NCBI RefSeq assembly: GCF_900549175.1
Contig: NZ_URNN01000135.1
Coordinates: 1 to 9,088, forward strand
From: an uncultured Prevotella sp.
GTDB lineage: Bacteria > Bacteroidota > Bacteroidia > Bacteroidales > Bacteroidaceae
DNA: 9,088 bases
Reading direction: 5' to 3'
Made by a program: the position numbers and the translations under genes. The notes beneath the pieces were generated by a model. It searched no databases, was not told the DNA's origin, and saw only the letters and a program-made list of their open reading frames with translations. This document shows, piece after piece, positions 1-7,155 of this stretch. Numbering within the stretch: position 1 is the stretch's first letter; every line of letters begins with the position of its first letter.

Positions 1-74
1 CTATCGCCTCAATAGGTTAATTAGCAATCATGTACGGAGGTGTTACATAGTAGCGATATGGGTACGAAAATGCT

Positions 75-221
75 TCAAACCTCAAATAAGGCTTGAATAG
101 CATTAAAAGGTGTCTTATTGTATTTCCTTGCCGTCTCAACAACGGAATGTAGTTCGAGAAAAGCGTCTGTCCCTAAATTTGAGCGGAATGTGCAAGAGTT
201 CTTCAGACACTTCTTCTCGAC
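75..221 (-). pseudogene. Probable C-terminal remnant of a transposase
   Basis: Reading the reverse strand gives 48 open codons that end in TGA at 77-75 and are bounded upstream by consecutive TAA codons. The residues include TFRSNLGTDAFLEL followed by HSVVETARKYNKTPFNAI. An 'S.IETARK.....P..A' pattern close to the stop recalls the C-terminal helix of DDE transposases such as the IS66 group, but I cannot name the family. There is no start codon and I could not follow the coding sense further upstream in any frame, so if real it is a truncated, decayed insertion-sequence end. No clear terminal repeats are visible; a 6-bp inverted pair (tatcgc at 2-7, gcgata at 53-58) is too short to count. It may also be chance coding sense in a short open frame. 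Confidence 0.35.
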
Positions 222-304
222 TTATTATAAGTTCTTTACAGGAATTTCATAGATGACGTTAAGAGTATATCACCTACTGCAGAACAGTCACCTTTCGCAA
301 TTTG

Positions 305-682
305 TTAAAAATGCAACTCGACATCTTTTCCGAATGGTGCGAGCGACAATCCTGCCATCTTGAAGTGTTGTCGGGCAAACGGGATGCCGATAATGCTGAC
401 AAACAGCAACACTCCGAATAAGATGTGCATCAGCCATGCCCACAGGCCACCGAAGACAATCCAAAGGATGTTCAGCGGAATACGGATGCAACCGGTCGGA
501 CACTCAGTGTCCCTCACCTCCGCTCCGAAAGGCCACAGACACAACAAACCTATCTTGAACGTCTGCAACGCCACTGGGATGCCGATGATTGTTACGGCCA
601 TAGCCAGACTTCCCGTGAAATAACCGATGGCAGCCTCGAGTCCACCGAAAAGCCACCACAACAAGTTTCCTATTATTCTCAT
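305..682 (-). CDS. yccF: YccF-family inner-membrane protein
   Basis: This 125-residue protein is made of two copies of the YccF (DUF307) repeat. Each copy runs from an N-hydrophobic-LW start through FGG, a hydrophobic membrane stretch, IIGIP, Q.FK and PFG. Repeat 1 is residues 5-53 (TIIGIPVALQTFK, LCLWPFG) and repeat 2 is residues 70-118 (SIIGIPFARQHFK, LSLAPFG). Family members are small inner-membrane proteins of unknown biochemical role; E. coli YccF is slightly longer, about 148 aa. The ATG at 682-680 begins right at the first repeat, and the TAA is at 307-305. An overlapping ATG at 689 is in another frame and gives a shadow peptide. No Shine-Dalgarno sequence is evident, as is usual in this phylum. 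The gene stands alone, divergent from the hflX block, and I see no clear terminator downstream. Family assignment is secure; function is not known. Confidence 0.9.
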   Translation of the reverse strand: MRIIGNLLWWLFGGLEAAIGYFTGSLAMAVTIIGIPVALQTFKIGLLCLWPFGAEVRDTECPTGCIRIPLNILWIVFGGLWAWLMHILFGVLLFVSIIGIPFARQHFKMAGLSLAPFGKDVELHF

Positions 683-942
683 AAGCCATTACTGTTTTTT
701 TACGTTGTCACCAATGCTCCGCCACGGCTTTCTTCTACGGAACGGTTTCCGTCAAGCCCAATGTACAGAACCAATGTTACAATGCAAAAGTAATGAAAAC
801 CGATTAGAAAGACGAATACCGCATACTGTTTCAGCTTACTTTTCAAGCATTTTAAGAACCAAAGGCCCAATATGTTTTTATTCTTTAACCAGCGTGCCTG
901 ATACAAAATTTACTGATTGGCAATATAATATACAGTGTGCCG
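683..942. other. Intergenic region between yccF and hflX, no supported gene
   Basis: About 260 bp with lower GC than the genes on either side. No reading frame here has both a credible start and a recognisable protein. It contains a small GC-rich inverted repeat (acggaa at 737-742 and ttccgt at 747-752, 4-nt loop) without a following T-run, so it is not a normal terminator. It also contains a candidate reverse-strand promoter for yccF. A 68-codon reverse-strand open frame at 700-906 encodes one hydrophobic segment, but it has no ATG anywhere and would have to start at TTG. Confidence 0.6.
785..816 (-). promoter_or_regulatory. Candidate Bacteroidetes-type promoter for yccF
   Basis: On the reverse strand TACTTTTG (792-785) matches the Bacteroidetes -7 consensus TAnnTTTG. 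A weak -33 element, TTCG (816-813), lies 20 bp upstream of it, against the usual TTTG at about 19 bp. Transcription would start near 779 and leave a leader of roughly 95 nt before the yccF ATG. The -7 match is good, but the -33 match is imperfect and short motifs like these also occur by chance. Confidence 0.33.
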
Positions 943-973
943 CTTGTATATTTCCGGAAATTTACTAACTTTG
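943..973 (+). promoter_or_regulatory. Bacteroidetes-type promoter for the hflX block
   Basis: CTTG (943-946) is followed after exactly 19 bp by TAACTTTG (966-973). This fits the known Bacteroidetes sigma-ABfr consensus (TTTG, 19 bp, TAnnTTTG) with one mismatch in the -33 box. Transcription would begin a few bases downstream, near 978-981, giving a leader of about 22 nt before the hflX ATG. A 12-bp perfect palindrome occupies part of the spacer. This is the only good forward promoter I see before the three-gene block. Confidence 0.7.
950..961. promoter_or_regulatory. 12-bp perfect palindrome inside the hflX promoter spacer
   Basis: ATTTCCGGAAAT is identical to its own reverse complement and lies entirely between the -33 and -7 boxes of the hflX promoter. 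Symmetric sequence in a promoter spacer is typical of binding sites for dimeric regulators. No regulator is encoded nearby and I do not recognise the motif, so its role as an operator is inferred only from symmetry and position. Confidence 0.35.
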
Positions 974-990
974 CAGAATATTTATAAGTA

Positions 991-1000
991 AGGTATACCT
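991..1000. promoter_or_regulatory. 10-bp palindrome abutting the hflX start codon
   Basis: AGGTATACCT is a perfect palindrome ending one base before the hflX ATG and overlapping its weak AAGG ribosome-binding sequence. It has no loop of its own, so as RNA it would fold poorly. As DNA it could bind a dimeric protein. At 10 bp it could also be a coincidence. Confidence 0.22.
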
Positions 1001-1001
1001 G

Positions 1002-2249
1002 ATGAAAGAATTTGTAATATCCGAAGCCAAAACCGAAACCGCAGTGCTCGTTGGCCTGATAACCAAAGACCAGGATGAAGCCAAGACCAAAGAGTATCTT
1101 GACGAACTCGAGTTCTTGGCCGACACCGCAGGAGCCGTCACCGTAAAACGCTTCACGCAGAAGGTGAACGGGCCAAGCTCGGTGACATACGTTGGTTCCG
1201 GAAAACTGGAGGAAATAAGACAATACATAGAGGCGGAGGAAGACGCCGAACGCGAAGTGGGCATGGTGATCTTCGATGACGAGCTGTCGGCAAAACAGAT
1301 ACGCAACATAGAGAAGGAGCTGAAGGTGAAGATACTCGACCGCACGAGTCTCATCCTCGACATTTTTGCCATGCGAGCACAGACAGCCGAAGCAAAGACA
1401 CAAGTGGAGCTGGCACAGCACAGATATATGCTGCCGCGACTGCAACGCCTGTGGACACACCTTGAGCGCCAGGGAGGCGGTTCGGGCAGCGGCGGCGGAA
1501 AAGGCAGCGTGGGACTGCGCGGCCCCGGCGAGACACAGCTCGAGATGGACCGCCGCATCATCCTGCAGCGCATCACCCTGCTCAAACAGCGTCTTGAAGA
1601 GATTGACAAGCAGAAGACAACGCAACGGAAAAACCGCGGGCGCATGATTCGCGTGGCTCTGGTGGGATATACCAACGTGGGCAAGTCGACGATGATGAAC
1701 CTGCTGTCGAAAAGTGACGTATTTGCCGAAAACAAGCTCTTCGCCACGCTCGACACCACAGTGCGCAAGATGGTGATAGACAATCTGCCGTTCCTGCTTG
1801 CCGACACTGTGGGATTCATCCGCAAGCTGCCCACCGACCTTGTAGACTCGTTCAAGTCGACACTCGACGAGGTGCGCGAGGCCGACCTGCTGGTGCACGT
1901 GGTAGACATATCCCACCCCGACTTCGAGGAACAGATAAAGGTGGTGGAGAACACCCTGAAAGAGTTAGGGTGCGCCGACAAGCCGTCGATGATAGTGTTC
2001 AACAAGATTGACGCATATACATGGGTGGAGAAAGACGAAGATGACCTGACACCACCCACACGCGAAAACATATCGCTTGACGAGCTGAAGGCCACATGGA
2101 TGGCCAAAATGGCAGACAGTTGCCTGTTCATATCGGCACGCGAGAAACAGAATATAGACGAGCTGCGCGACATTTTGTACAAACGCGTACGCGAATTGCA
2201 TGTACAGAAATATCCATACAACGACTTCCTATACGAAAACTATGAGTAA
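1002..2249 (+). CDS. hflX: GTPase HflX, ribosome-splitting/rescue factor
   Basis: This 415-residue protein is a full-length HflX, a GTPase that binds the 50S subunit and, in E. coli, splits stalled or hibernating ribosomes after heat or antibiotic stress. The N-terminal HflX domain covers about residues 10-155, including VTYVGSGKLEE at 61-71. A glycine-rich linker (158-168) and the signature GLRGPGETQLEMDRR (171-185) follow. The G domain has G1 GYTNVGKS (222-229), G2 around TLDTT (249-253), G3 DTVGF (268-272), G4 NKID (334-337) and G5 SA (378-379). Between G4 and G5 lies an acidic stretch of about 35-40 residues. A weak AAGG (990-993) precedes the ATG by 8 nt. Its last 8 bp are shared with the start of the next gene, so it is probably the first gene of an operon and translationally coupled to it. 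Confidence 0.97.
   Translation: MKEFVISEAKTETAVLVGLITKDQDEAKTKEYLDELEFLADTAGAVTVKRFTQKVNGPSSVTYVGSGKLEEIRQYIEAEEDAEREVGMVIFDDELSAKQIRNIEKELKVKILDRTSLILDIFAMRAQTAEAKTQVELAQHRYMLPRLQRLWTHLERQGGGSGSGGGKGSVGLRGPGETQLEMDRRIILQRITLLKQRLEEIDKQKTTQRKNRGRMIRVALVGYTNVGKSTMMNLLSKSDVFAENKLFATLDTTVRKMVIDNLPFLLADTVGFIRKLPTDLVDSFKSTLDEVREADLLVHVVDISHPDFEEQIKVVENTLKELGCADKPSMIVFNKIDAYTWVEKDEDDLTPPTRENISLDELKATWMAKMADSCLFISAREKQNIDELRDILYKRVRELHVQKYPYNDFLYENYE
2242..2249 (+). other. 8-bp stop/start overlap of hflX and the DUF4954 gene
   Basis: The sequence ATGAGTAA holds the ATG of the DUF4954 gene and the TAA of hflX in a different frame. Ribosomes ending hflX are placed to restart on the downstream gene, which implies one mRNA and coupled translation. 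Confidence 0.8.
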
Positions 2250-4089
2250 AAGACCGGACTACATCCCCGATGACTACCGCAGCCTCACCCTCGACGAGAT
2301 AAGCGCTCTCGAACAGAACGGATGCCATGCCGAGGACTGGGGAAACATAAGCGTTGCAGGAGACTTCACCGCAGACAACATAAGCAACGTGTCATTTTTC
2401 GGCAACGTGTGCCTCGGTGTGTTTGACAAACAGATTGAGACAGAAGAGGGTTTCCGCCGCCACTCGGGAATACGCAATGCCGTACTGCGCGACGTCAGCG
2501 TGGGCGACAACAGCCTGATAGAAAACATCGGATGCCACATCAACCGCTACGACATAGGCGAAGAGTGCTACATAGCCAACGTAGGGCGTATGACCTCCGA
2601 CGAGGCCGCCACATACGGCGAAATGAACATTATACCAGTGATGAACGAAGCCGGAAACGGCAACGTCATCATTTACGACGGACTGACATCGCAGATGGCG
2701 GCGTTTATGGTGGCCCATGCCTCCGACAGCGAACTGTGGCAGGCACTGAAGGATGCCACAAGACGCCATGCAGACAGCCACCGTAAACAGCGTGGAAGCA
2801 TCGGCAACAGGGTGAAACTGGTGAACACCCGCGAAATAATCGACACCATCGTCGGAGACGACTGCGAAATAAACTGTGCATCGCGACTGAACGAATGTAC
2901 GCTGACGGGCAATGAAGAGGCTGCAATATACATCGGCAACGACGTGATTTGCGAAAACACGGTTGTGGCCGCAGGAGCCTCGATTGTTGGCGGAGCCAAG
3001 GTTGACAACTGTTTCGTGGGAGAAGCCTGTCACATTGGCAAGGGCTTCTCCGCCGAAAACTGCGTGTTCTTTGCCAACTCATACATGGACAACGGCGAGG
3101 CATGCTCGGCTTTCTGCGGCCCGTTCACCGTCAGCCACCACAAGTCGACCCTGCTCATCGGCGGCATGTTCTCATTCTACAACGCCGGCTCGGGTACCAA
3201 TTACAGTAACCATGCCTACAAGCTCGGCCCCATTCACTACGGCACACTGGAAAGAGGAACGAAGACGGCCAGCGGAGCACATCTGCTCATGCCGGCAAAG
3301 ATAGGCTCTTTCTCCATGCTCATGGGAAAGATACAGAACCATCCCGACACGCGCGACCTGCCGTTCTCATACATTATAGCTTCCGGAGACACGGCCTTTG
3401 CCGTGCCCGGCCGAAACATCATCACCGTGGGCACATACCGCGACACGGAGAAATGGCCCAAACGTGACATGCGTCCGAGAGCCAACCGCAGCAGCATTGT
3501 CAACTTCGAATGGCTCGGCCCATACACCGTACAGGCCATTATCCGCGGCAAAAACACACTCGAGAAACTGAGAAAGGAACAGGGGCAGGACATGGCGACA
3601 TATAGTTACGGCGGATGTACAATACGCAACAGTGCACTGCAGAAAGGCATTAAATACTATGACATGGCCATACGACTGTATATGGGCAAAGCGGTAAGAA
3701 ACCATTTCTGCGAGCTGCCGGAAAGCAGCATAGGCACCGGCGGATGGACAGATCTGGCAGGACTGATTGTGCCGGAGACGGAAGTGGCGCTGATGGCAGA
3801 CGAGATAAGGAGCGGGGCCATTGACGATGTGCAGGCGATAGAGGAACGCTTTCTGGCCATGCACGCCAATTACGACGCCTACAAATGGAACTGGACTTAC
3901 AGCGCAATACTCGACTATTTCCACCTCGACACCCTTACCGGAGATGACGTAGCACGCATAGACCGGGAATATGAGGCGGCACTGCGTGAGTGGACCGGTG
4001 CCATACGCCACGATGCCGAACGCGAATATGCCTTGGGCGACGTTGACGAAGACACGCTCGGCAGCTTCCTTGCCAAACTGGAACAGTAA
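2242..4089 (+). CDS. DUF4954 family protein, left-handed beta-helix type, function unknown
   Basis: This 615-residue protein has the DUF4954 layout. A short N-terminal segment (YRSLTLDEISALEQNGC, 12-28) is followed by many short 'I-G-x-x-x-x-I/V' turns at about 80-115 and 185-290, for example IYIGNDVICENTVVAAGASI at 229-248. These are typical of hexapeptide left-handed beta-helices. The most conserved block is at 319-408: TNYSNHAYKLGPIHYG, LERGTKTASGAHLLMPAKIG, NHPDTRDLPFSY and PGRNIITVGTYRD. A mostly helical C-terminal part follows from about 465. No signal peptide is present, so it is cytoplasmic. Hexapeptide helices often form trimeric acyl- or nucleotidyl-transferases, but I see no proven catalytic signature and assign no reaction. 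I chose the ATG at 2242, not the in-frame 2200, because MSKRPDYIPDD reads as a native start and 2200 lies deep inside hflX. Confidence 0.9.
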   Translation: MSKRPDYIPDDYRSLTLDEISALEQNGCHAEDWGNISVAGDFTADNISNVSFFGNVCLGVFDKQIETEEGFRRHSGIRNAVLRDVSVGDNSLIENIGCHINRYDIGEECYIANVGRMTSDEAATYGEMNIIPVMNEAGNGNVIIYDGLTSQMAAFMVAHASDSELWQALKDATRRHADSHRKQRGSIGNRVKLVNTREIIDTIVGDDCEINCASRLNECTLTGNEEAAIYIGNDVICENTVVAAGASIVGGAKVDNCFVGEACHIGKGFSAENCVFFANSYMDNGEACSAFCGPFTVSHHKSTLLIGGMFSFYNAGSGTNYSNHAYKLGPIHYGTLERGTKTASGAHLLMPAKIGSFSMLMGKIQNHPDTRDLPFSYIIASGDTAFAVPGRNIITVGTYRDTEKWPKRDMRPRANRSSIVNFEWLGPYTVQAIIRGKNTLEKLRKEQGQDMATYSYGGCTIRNSALQKGIKYYDMAIRLYMGKAVRNHFCELPESSIGTGGWTDLAGLIVPETEVALMADEIRSGAIDDVQAIEERFLAMHANYDAYKWNWTYSAILDYFHLDTLTGDDVARIDREYEAALREWTGAIRHDAEREYALGDVDEDTLGSFLAKLEQ

Positions 4090-4123
4090 ACACAAAGAGA
4101 ACACAACAAACAATAACAACACA

Positions 4124-7027
4124 ATGAAATTAAGAACATTTATCACAACCTGTATGTTTACGGCTGCCGCACTCACGGCACAGGCCAACGACTACAAGTA
4201 TCAGACCGTCGAAGGCGACCTGATGAAAACGCGCATCTACACGCTTGACAACGGACTGAAAGTCTACCTGTCGGTAAACAAGGACGCACCGCGCATACAC
4301 ACCTATATCGCCGTGCGTACAGGAAGCCGCAACGACCCGGCAGAAACAACCGGACTGGCACATTATCTGGAGCACCTGATGTTTAAGGGAACAAAATCAT
4401 TCGGCACAACCGACTATGCCAAGGAACAGCCACTGCTCGACGCCATTGAGGCACGATATGAGACTTATCGCAAGCTCACCGACCCGCAGGCCCGCCGCCA
4501 GGCATACCATGAGATAGACAGTCTGTCGCAGATAGCCGCACAGTATTTCATACCGAACGAGTATGACAAGATGATGGCATCGATAGGTGCCGAGGGAACC
4601 AACGCCTACACATCCAACGACGTGACATGCTATACGGAGGACATTCCGGCCAACGAGGTGGAAAACTGGCTCAAAGTGGAAAGCGACCGATTCCAGAATA
4701 TGGTAATACGCGGATTCCACACCGAGCTCGAAGCCGTATATGAGGAGTACAACATCGGCATAGCCAAGGACAACAGAAAGATGTTTGAGTCGCTTTTCAA
4801 ACTTCTCTACCCCACCCACCCTTACGGCACACAGACAACAATAGGCACGCAGAACCACCTGAAGAACCCTTCGATAACCAACATCAAGAATTACTTCAAC
4901 CGCTACTACGTACCTAACAACACGGCCATCTGCATGTCCGGCGACATGAATCCCGACGAGGTGATAGCCCTGATAGACAAGTATTTCGGCAAATGGAAGC
5001 CCAACGCAAACCTTTCACGTCCGGAATACCCGGCCCTGAAACCCATAACGGCGATAAAAGACACTACCGTCATAGGTCAGGAGGCAGAAAGACTGATGAT
5101 GGCCTGGCGATTTAATGCCGCCGCCAATGCACAGTCGGACACTCTTGATGTCATCTCGCAAATGCTTGCAAACGGCAAGGCCGGACTGTTCGAAGTGAAT
5201 CTGGAGCAGAAGATGATGACCGGAGGCATAGGAGCTTTCAACTACGGACTGGCTGACTATTCCGGCTTCGTCATCAGCGGAATGCCTAAAGACAACCAAA
5301 GCCTTGAGGAATTGCGCACGCTGATACTCGGCGAGATAGACAAGTTGAAGAGCGGCAACTTCTCCGACGATTTGCTACCTTCGGTCATCAACAACATGAA
5401 ACTTGCGTATTATAAGGATCTGAAAAGCAACGAATACCGCGCCGACGCTTTTGTGAACGCATTTATCAACGGTGAGAAATGGGAAGACGTGACCGACAAG
5501 CTCAACCGTATCGAGAAGATGACAAAGCAGCAGATAGTGGAATTTGCCGGCAAACACTTCAACGACAACTTCGTTTGTGTATACAAGAAAATGGGCAATG
5601 ACACCACCCTGAAGAAAATAGACAAGCCGCAGATAACGGCCATACCGGCCAACCGCGACCTGAGCAGCAAGTTCCTTCAAGAAATAACCAACGCGGAAAC
5701 GAAACCGATACAACCGCGATTCATTGACTTCAAGACCGACCTGACAGTGTCGAAAATCAAGAACCTGCCCCTGCTGTACAAGCACAACGACGAAGACGAC
5801 CTGTTTACACTGGCTTTCTGCTACGATTTCGGCACAGAAGACGTAAAGGGCATAGACCTCGTGGCCGATTATCTTTACTACATAGGCACCGACAAGAAGA
5901 CGTCGGCGGAAATAAAGCAGGAGTTCTACAAACTGGCTTGCAACTATTCGCTTTCAGCCAGCCAGAACACACTTTGGGTATATCTCAACGGCCTCAACGA
6001 GAATCTGCCGAAGGCATTGGCTCTCTTCGAGGACTTCCTGAAAAACGCCAAAGGCGATGCAGAATCATACGAAAAGTACGTCAACCTGCTTAAGAAGAAC
6101 CGCGAAGACTACAAAACCAACCAAAACTACAACTTCGCCTATCTGCGACAGTACGGACAGTACGGCCCGTACAACTCGCTGCGCAACACGCTGAGCGAGA
6201 AAGAACTGCGCGAAGGCGGTGCCCAGATGCTGCCAAATATGATAAAAGACCTCAACTCCATCGAGCACTCGGTGATGTACTACGGTCCTTACACGGAAAA
6301 ACAGCTGGCTTCTCTCATCACCAAAACTCACAAGACACCGAAGAAACTGGCTCCCGTTCCCACCGGAAAGGAATATACCATGCAGACAACTCCGGGCAAC
6401 GAAATATACATTGCCCCGTATGACGCAAAGAACATTTATATGGTGCAGTTCCACAACGAAAACCGCCAGTGGAATGTGGATGAAGCTCCGGTAAAAGCTG
6501 TATTCAACGAATATTTCGGTAGCAGTATGAATGCAATCGTTTTCCAAGAGCTGCGCGAGGCCCGCGGACTGGCATACAGTGCCGCAGCCTACTACAATGA
6601 GCCGTGGCGAAAGACACAACCTGAGTCGTTCTTCACCTACATCATCTCGCAGAATGACAAGATGGGCGACTGTATCAGTGTGTTCAACAATATTGTTGAC
6701 ACTATCCCCCAGTCGCAGGCTGCATTCGAGATAGCCCGCCAAAGTATTGTCAAGAAACTGCAGAGCCAGCGAACCCTCCGCGAAAATGTTCTCTACGCCT
6801 ACCGCAGTGCCATGCAACGCGGAATTGACTATGACATCGACGAGAAGATTTACAACGCCCTGCCTTCTCTCACTCTCGATGATATAATCAAGTTTGAAAA
6901 GCAGAACATGGCGCACAAACCATACCGGTACATCATCCTCGGCGACGAAAAACAGCTTGACATGAAGTTACTGGAGAAAATAGGTCCTGTCAAGAGACTG
7001 ACAACAGAAGAAATCTTCGGATATTAA
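4124..7027 (+). CDS. Secreted M16 (pitrilysin/insulinase-type) zinc peptidase
   Basis: This 967-residue protein is an M16 metallopeptidase with the full four-domain length. Residues 1-21 look like a signal peptide (basic KLR, hydrophobic core, AQA before Asn22), placing it in the periplasm or outer envelope. The inverted zinc motif HYLEH lies at 80-84, with E83 as the expected base. E201 and E208 in ELEAVYEE match the downstream Glu pair of pitrilysin, E208 being the likely third ligand. An extra helical segment of about 45 residues (100-147) separates them. The C-terminal half (about 540-967) lacks a second HxxEH but keeps the substrate-binding Arg/Tyr pair, R811 and Y818, in LREARGLAYSA. 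This is the normal division between catalytic and substrate-clamp halves. It probably degrades peptides in the envelope; the substrate is unknown. An in-frame upstream ATG at 3971 is rejected because it lies inside the DUF4954 gene and would bury the signal peptide. The 34-bp A-rich, G-poor leader suggests co-transcription with that gene. Confidence 0.95.
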   Translation: MKLRTFITTCMFTAAALTAQANDYKYQTVEGDLMKTRIYTLDNGLKVYLSVNKDAPRIHTYIAVRTGSRNDPAETTGLAHYLEHLMFKGTKSFGTTDYAKEQPLLDAIEARYETYRKLTDPQARRQAYHEIDSLSQIAAQYFIPNEYDKMMASIGAEGTNAYTSNDVTCYTEDIPANEVENWLKVESDRFQNMVIRGFHTELEAVYEEYNIGIAKDNRKMFESLFKLLYPTHPYGTQTTIGTQNHLKNPSITNIKNYFNRYYVPNNTAICMSGDMNPDEVIALIDKYFGKWKPNANLSRPEYPALKPITAIKDTTVIGQEAERLMMAWRFNAAANAQSDTLDVISQMLANGKAGLFEVNLEQKMMTGGIGAFNYGLADYSGFVISGMPKDNQSLEELRTLILGEIDKLKSGNFSDDLLPSVINNMKLAYYKDLKSNEYRADAFVNAFINGEKWEDVTDKLNRIEKMTKQQIVEFAGKHFNDNFVCVYKKMGNDTTLKKIDKPQITAIPANRDLSSKFLQEITNAETKPIQPRFIDFKTDLTVSKIKNLPLLYKHNDEDDLFTLAFCYDFGTEDVKGIDLVADYLYYIGTDKKTSAEIKQEFYKLACNYSLSASQNTLWVYLNGLNENLPKALALFEDFLKNAKGDAESYEKYVNLLKKNREDYKTNQNYNFAYLRQYGQYGPYNSLRNTLSEKELREGGAQMLPNMIKDLNSIEHSVMYYGPYTEKQLASLITKTHKTPKKLAPVPTGKEYTMQTTPGNEIYIAPYDAKNIYMVQFHNENRQWNVDEAPVKAVFNEYFGSSMNAIVFQELREARGLAYSAAAYYNEPWRKTQPESFFTYIISQNDKMGDCISVFNNIVDTIPQSQAAFEIARQSIVKKLQSQRTLRENVLYAYRSAMQRGIDYDIDEKIYNALPSLTLDDIIKFEKQNMAHKPYRYIILGDEKQLDMKLLEKIGPVKRLTTEEIFGY

Positions 7028-7063
7028 AAACAGGCAAGCTAACAAGAAACAGTTGATATTTTA

Positions 7064-7120
7064 ACATAAAAAACGGAGATACAGAGAATCATACAAACTC
7101 TGTATCTCCGTTTTTTATGT
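7064..7120. terminator. Bidirectional intrinsic terminator
   Basis: The left arm (7064-7086) and right arm (7098-7120) are perfectly complementary over 23 bp with an 11-nt loop. The core cggagatacagag is flanked by six A on the left and six T on the right, so in either direction the GC-richer stem is followed by a U-run. It lies 36 bp after the M16 stop and 38 bp after the stop of the convergent reverse-strand gene, exactly where both transcripts should end. Confidence 0.92.
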
Positions 7121-7155
7121 ATTAATAATTACGCCAATCGGAATGCAATAAAAGG

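Noticed and set aside
737..752. Inverted repeat acggaa/ttccgt as a terminator
   Set aside because: The stem is only 6 bp, no T-run follows on either strand, and no gene ends close enough upstream.
1471..1506. GGC/GGN-rich tract as a DNA repeat
   Set aside because: It encodes the glycine-rich linker expected in HflX and is explained by the protein.
885..2221. Long reverse-strand open frames (343 and 418 codons) opposite hflX
   Set aside because: hflX has every GTPase motif in the forward frame. The reverse frames are low-complexity, Ser/Arg- or Cys/His/Val-rich translations typical of shadows.
3971..4123. N-terminal extension of the M16 peptidase from the ATG at 3971
   Set aside because: It overlaps DUF4954 coding sequence out of frame and would place 51 residues ahead of a clear signal peptide.
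3367..4188. 273-codon reverse frame opposite the DUF4954 gene
   Set aside because: It covers the DUF4954 C-terminus and the next gene's signal peptide, with a hydrophobic Val/Cys-rich translation that reflects the codon use of the other strand.
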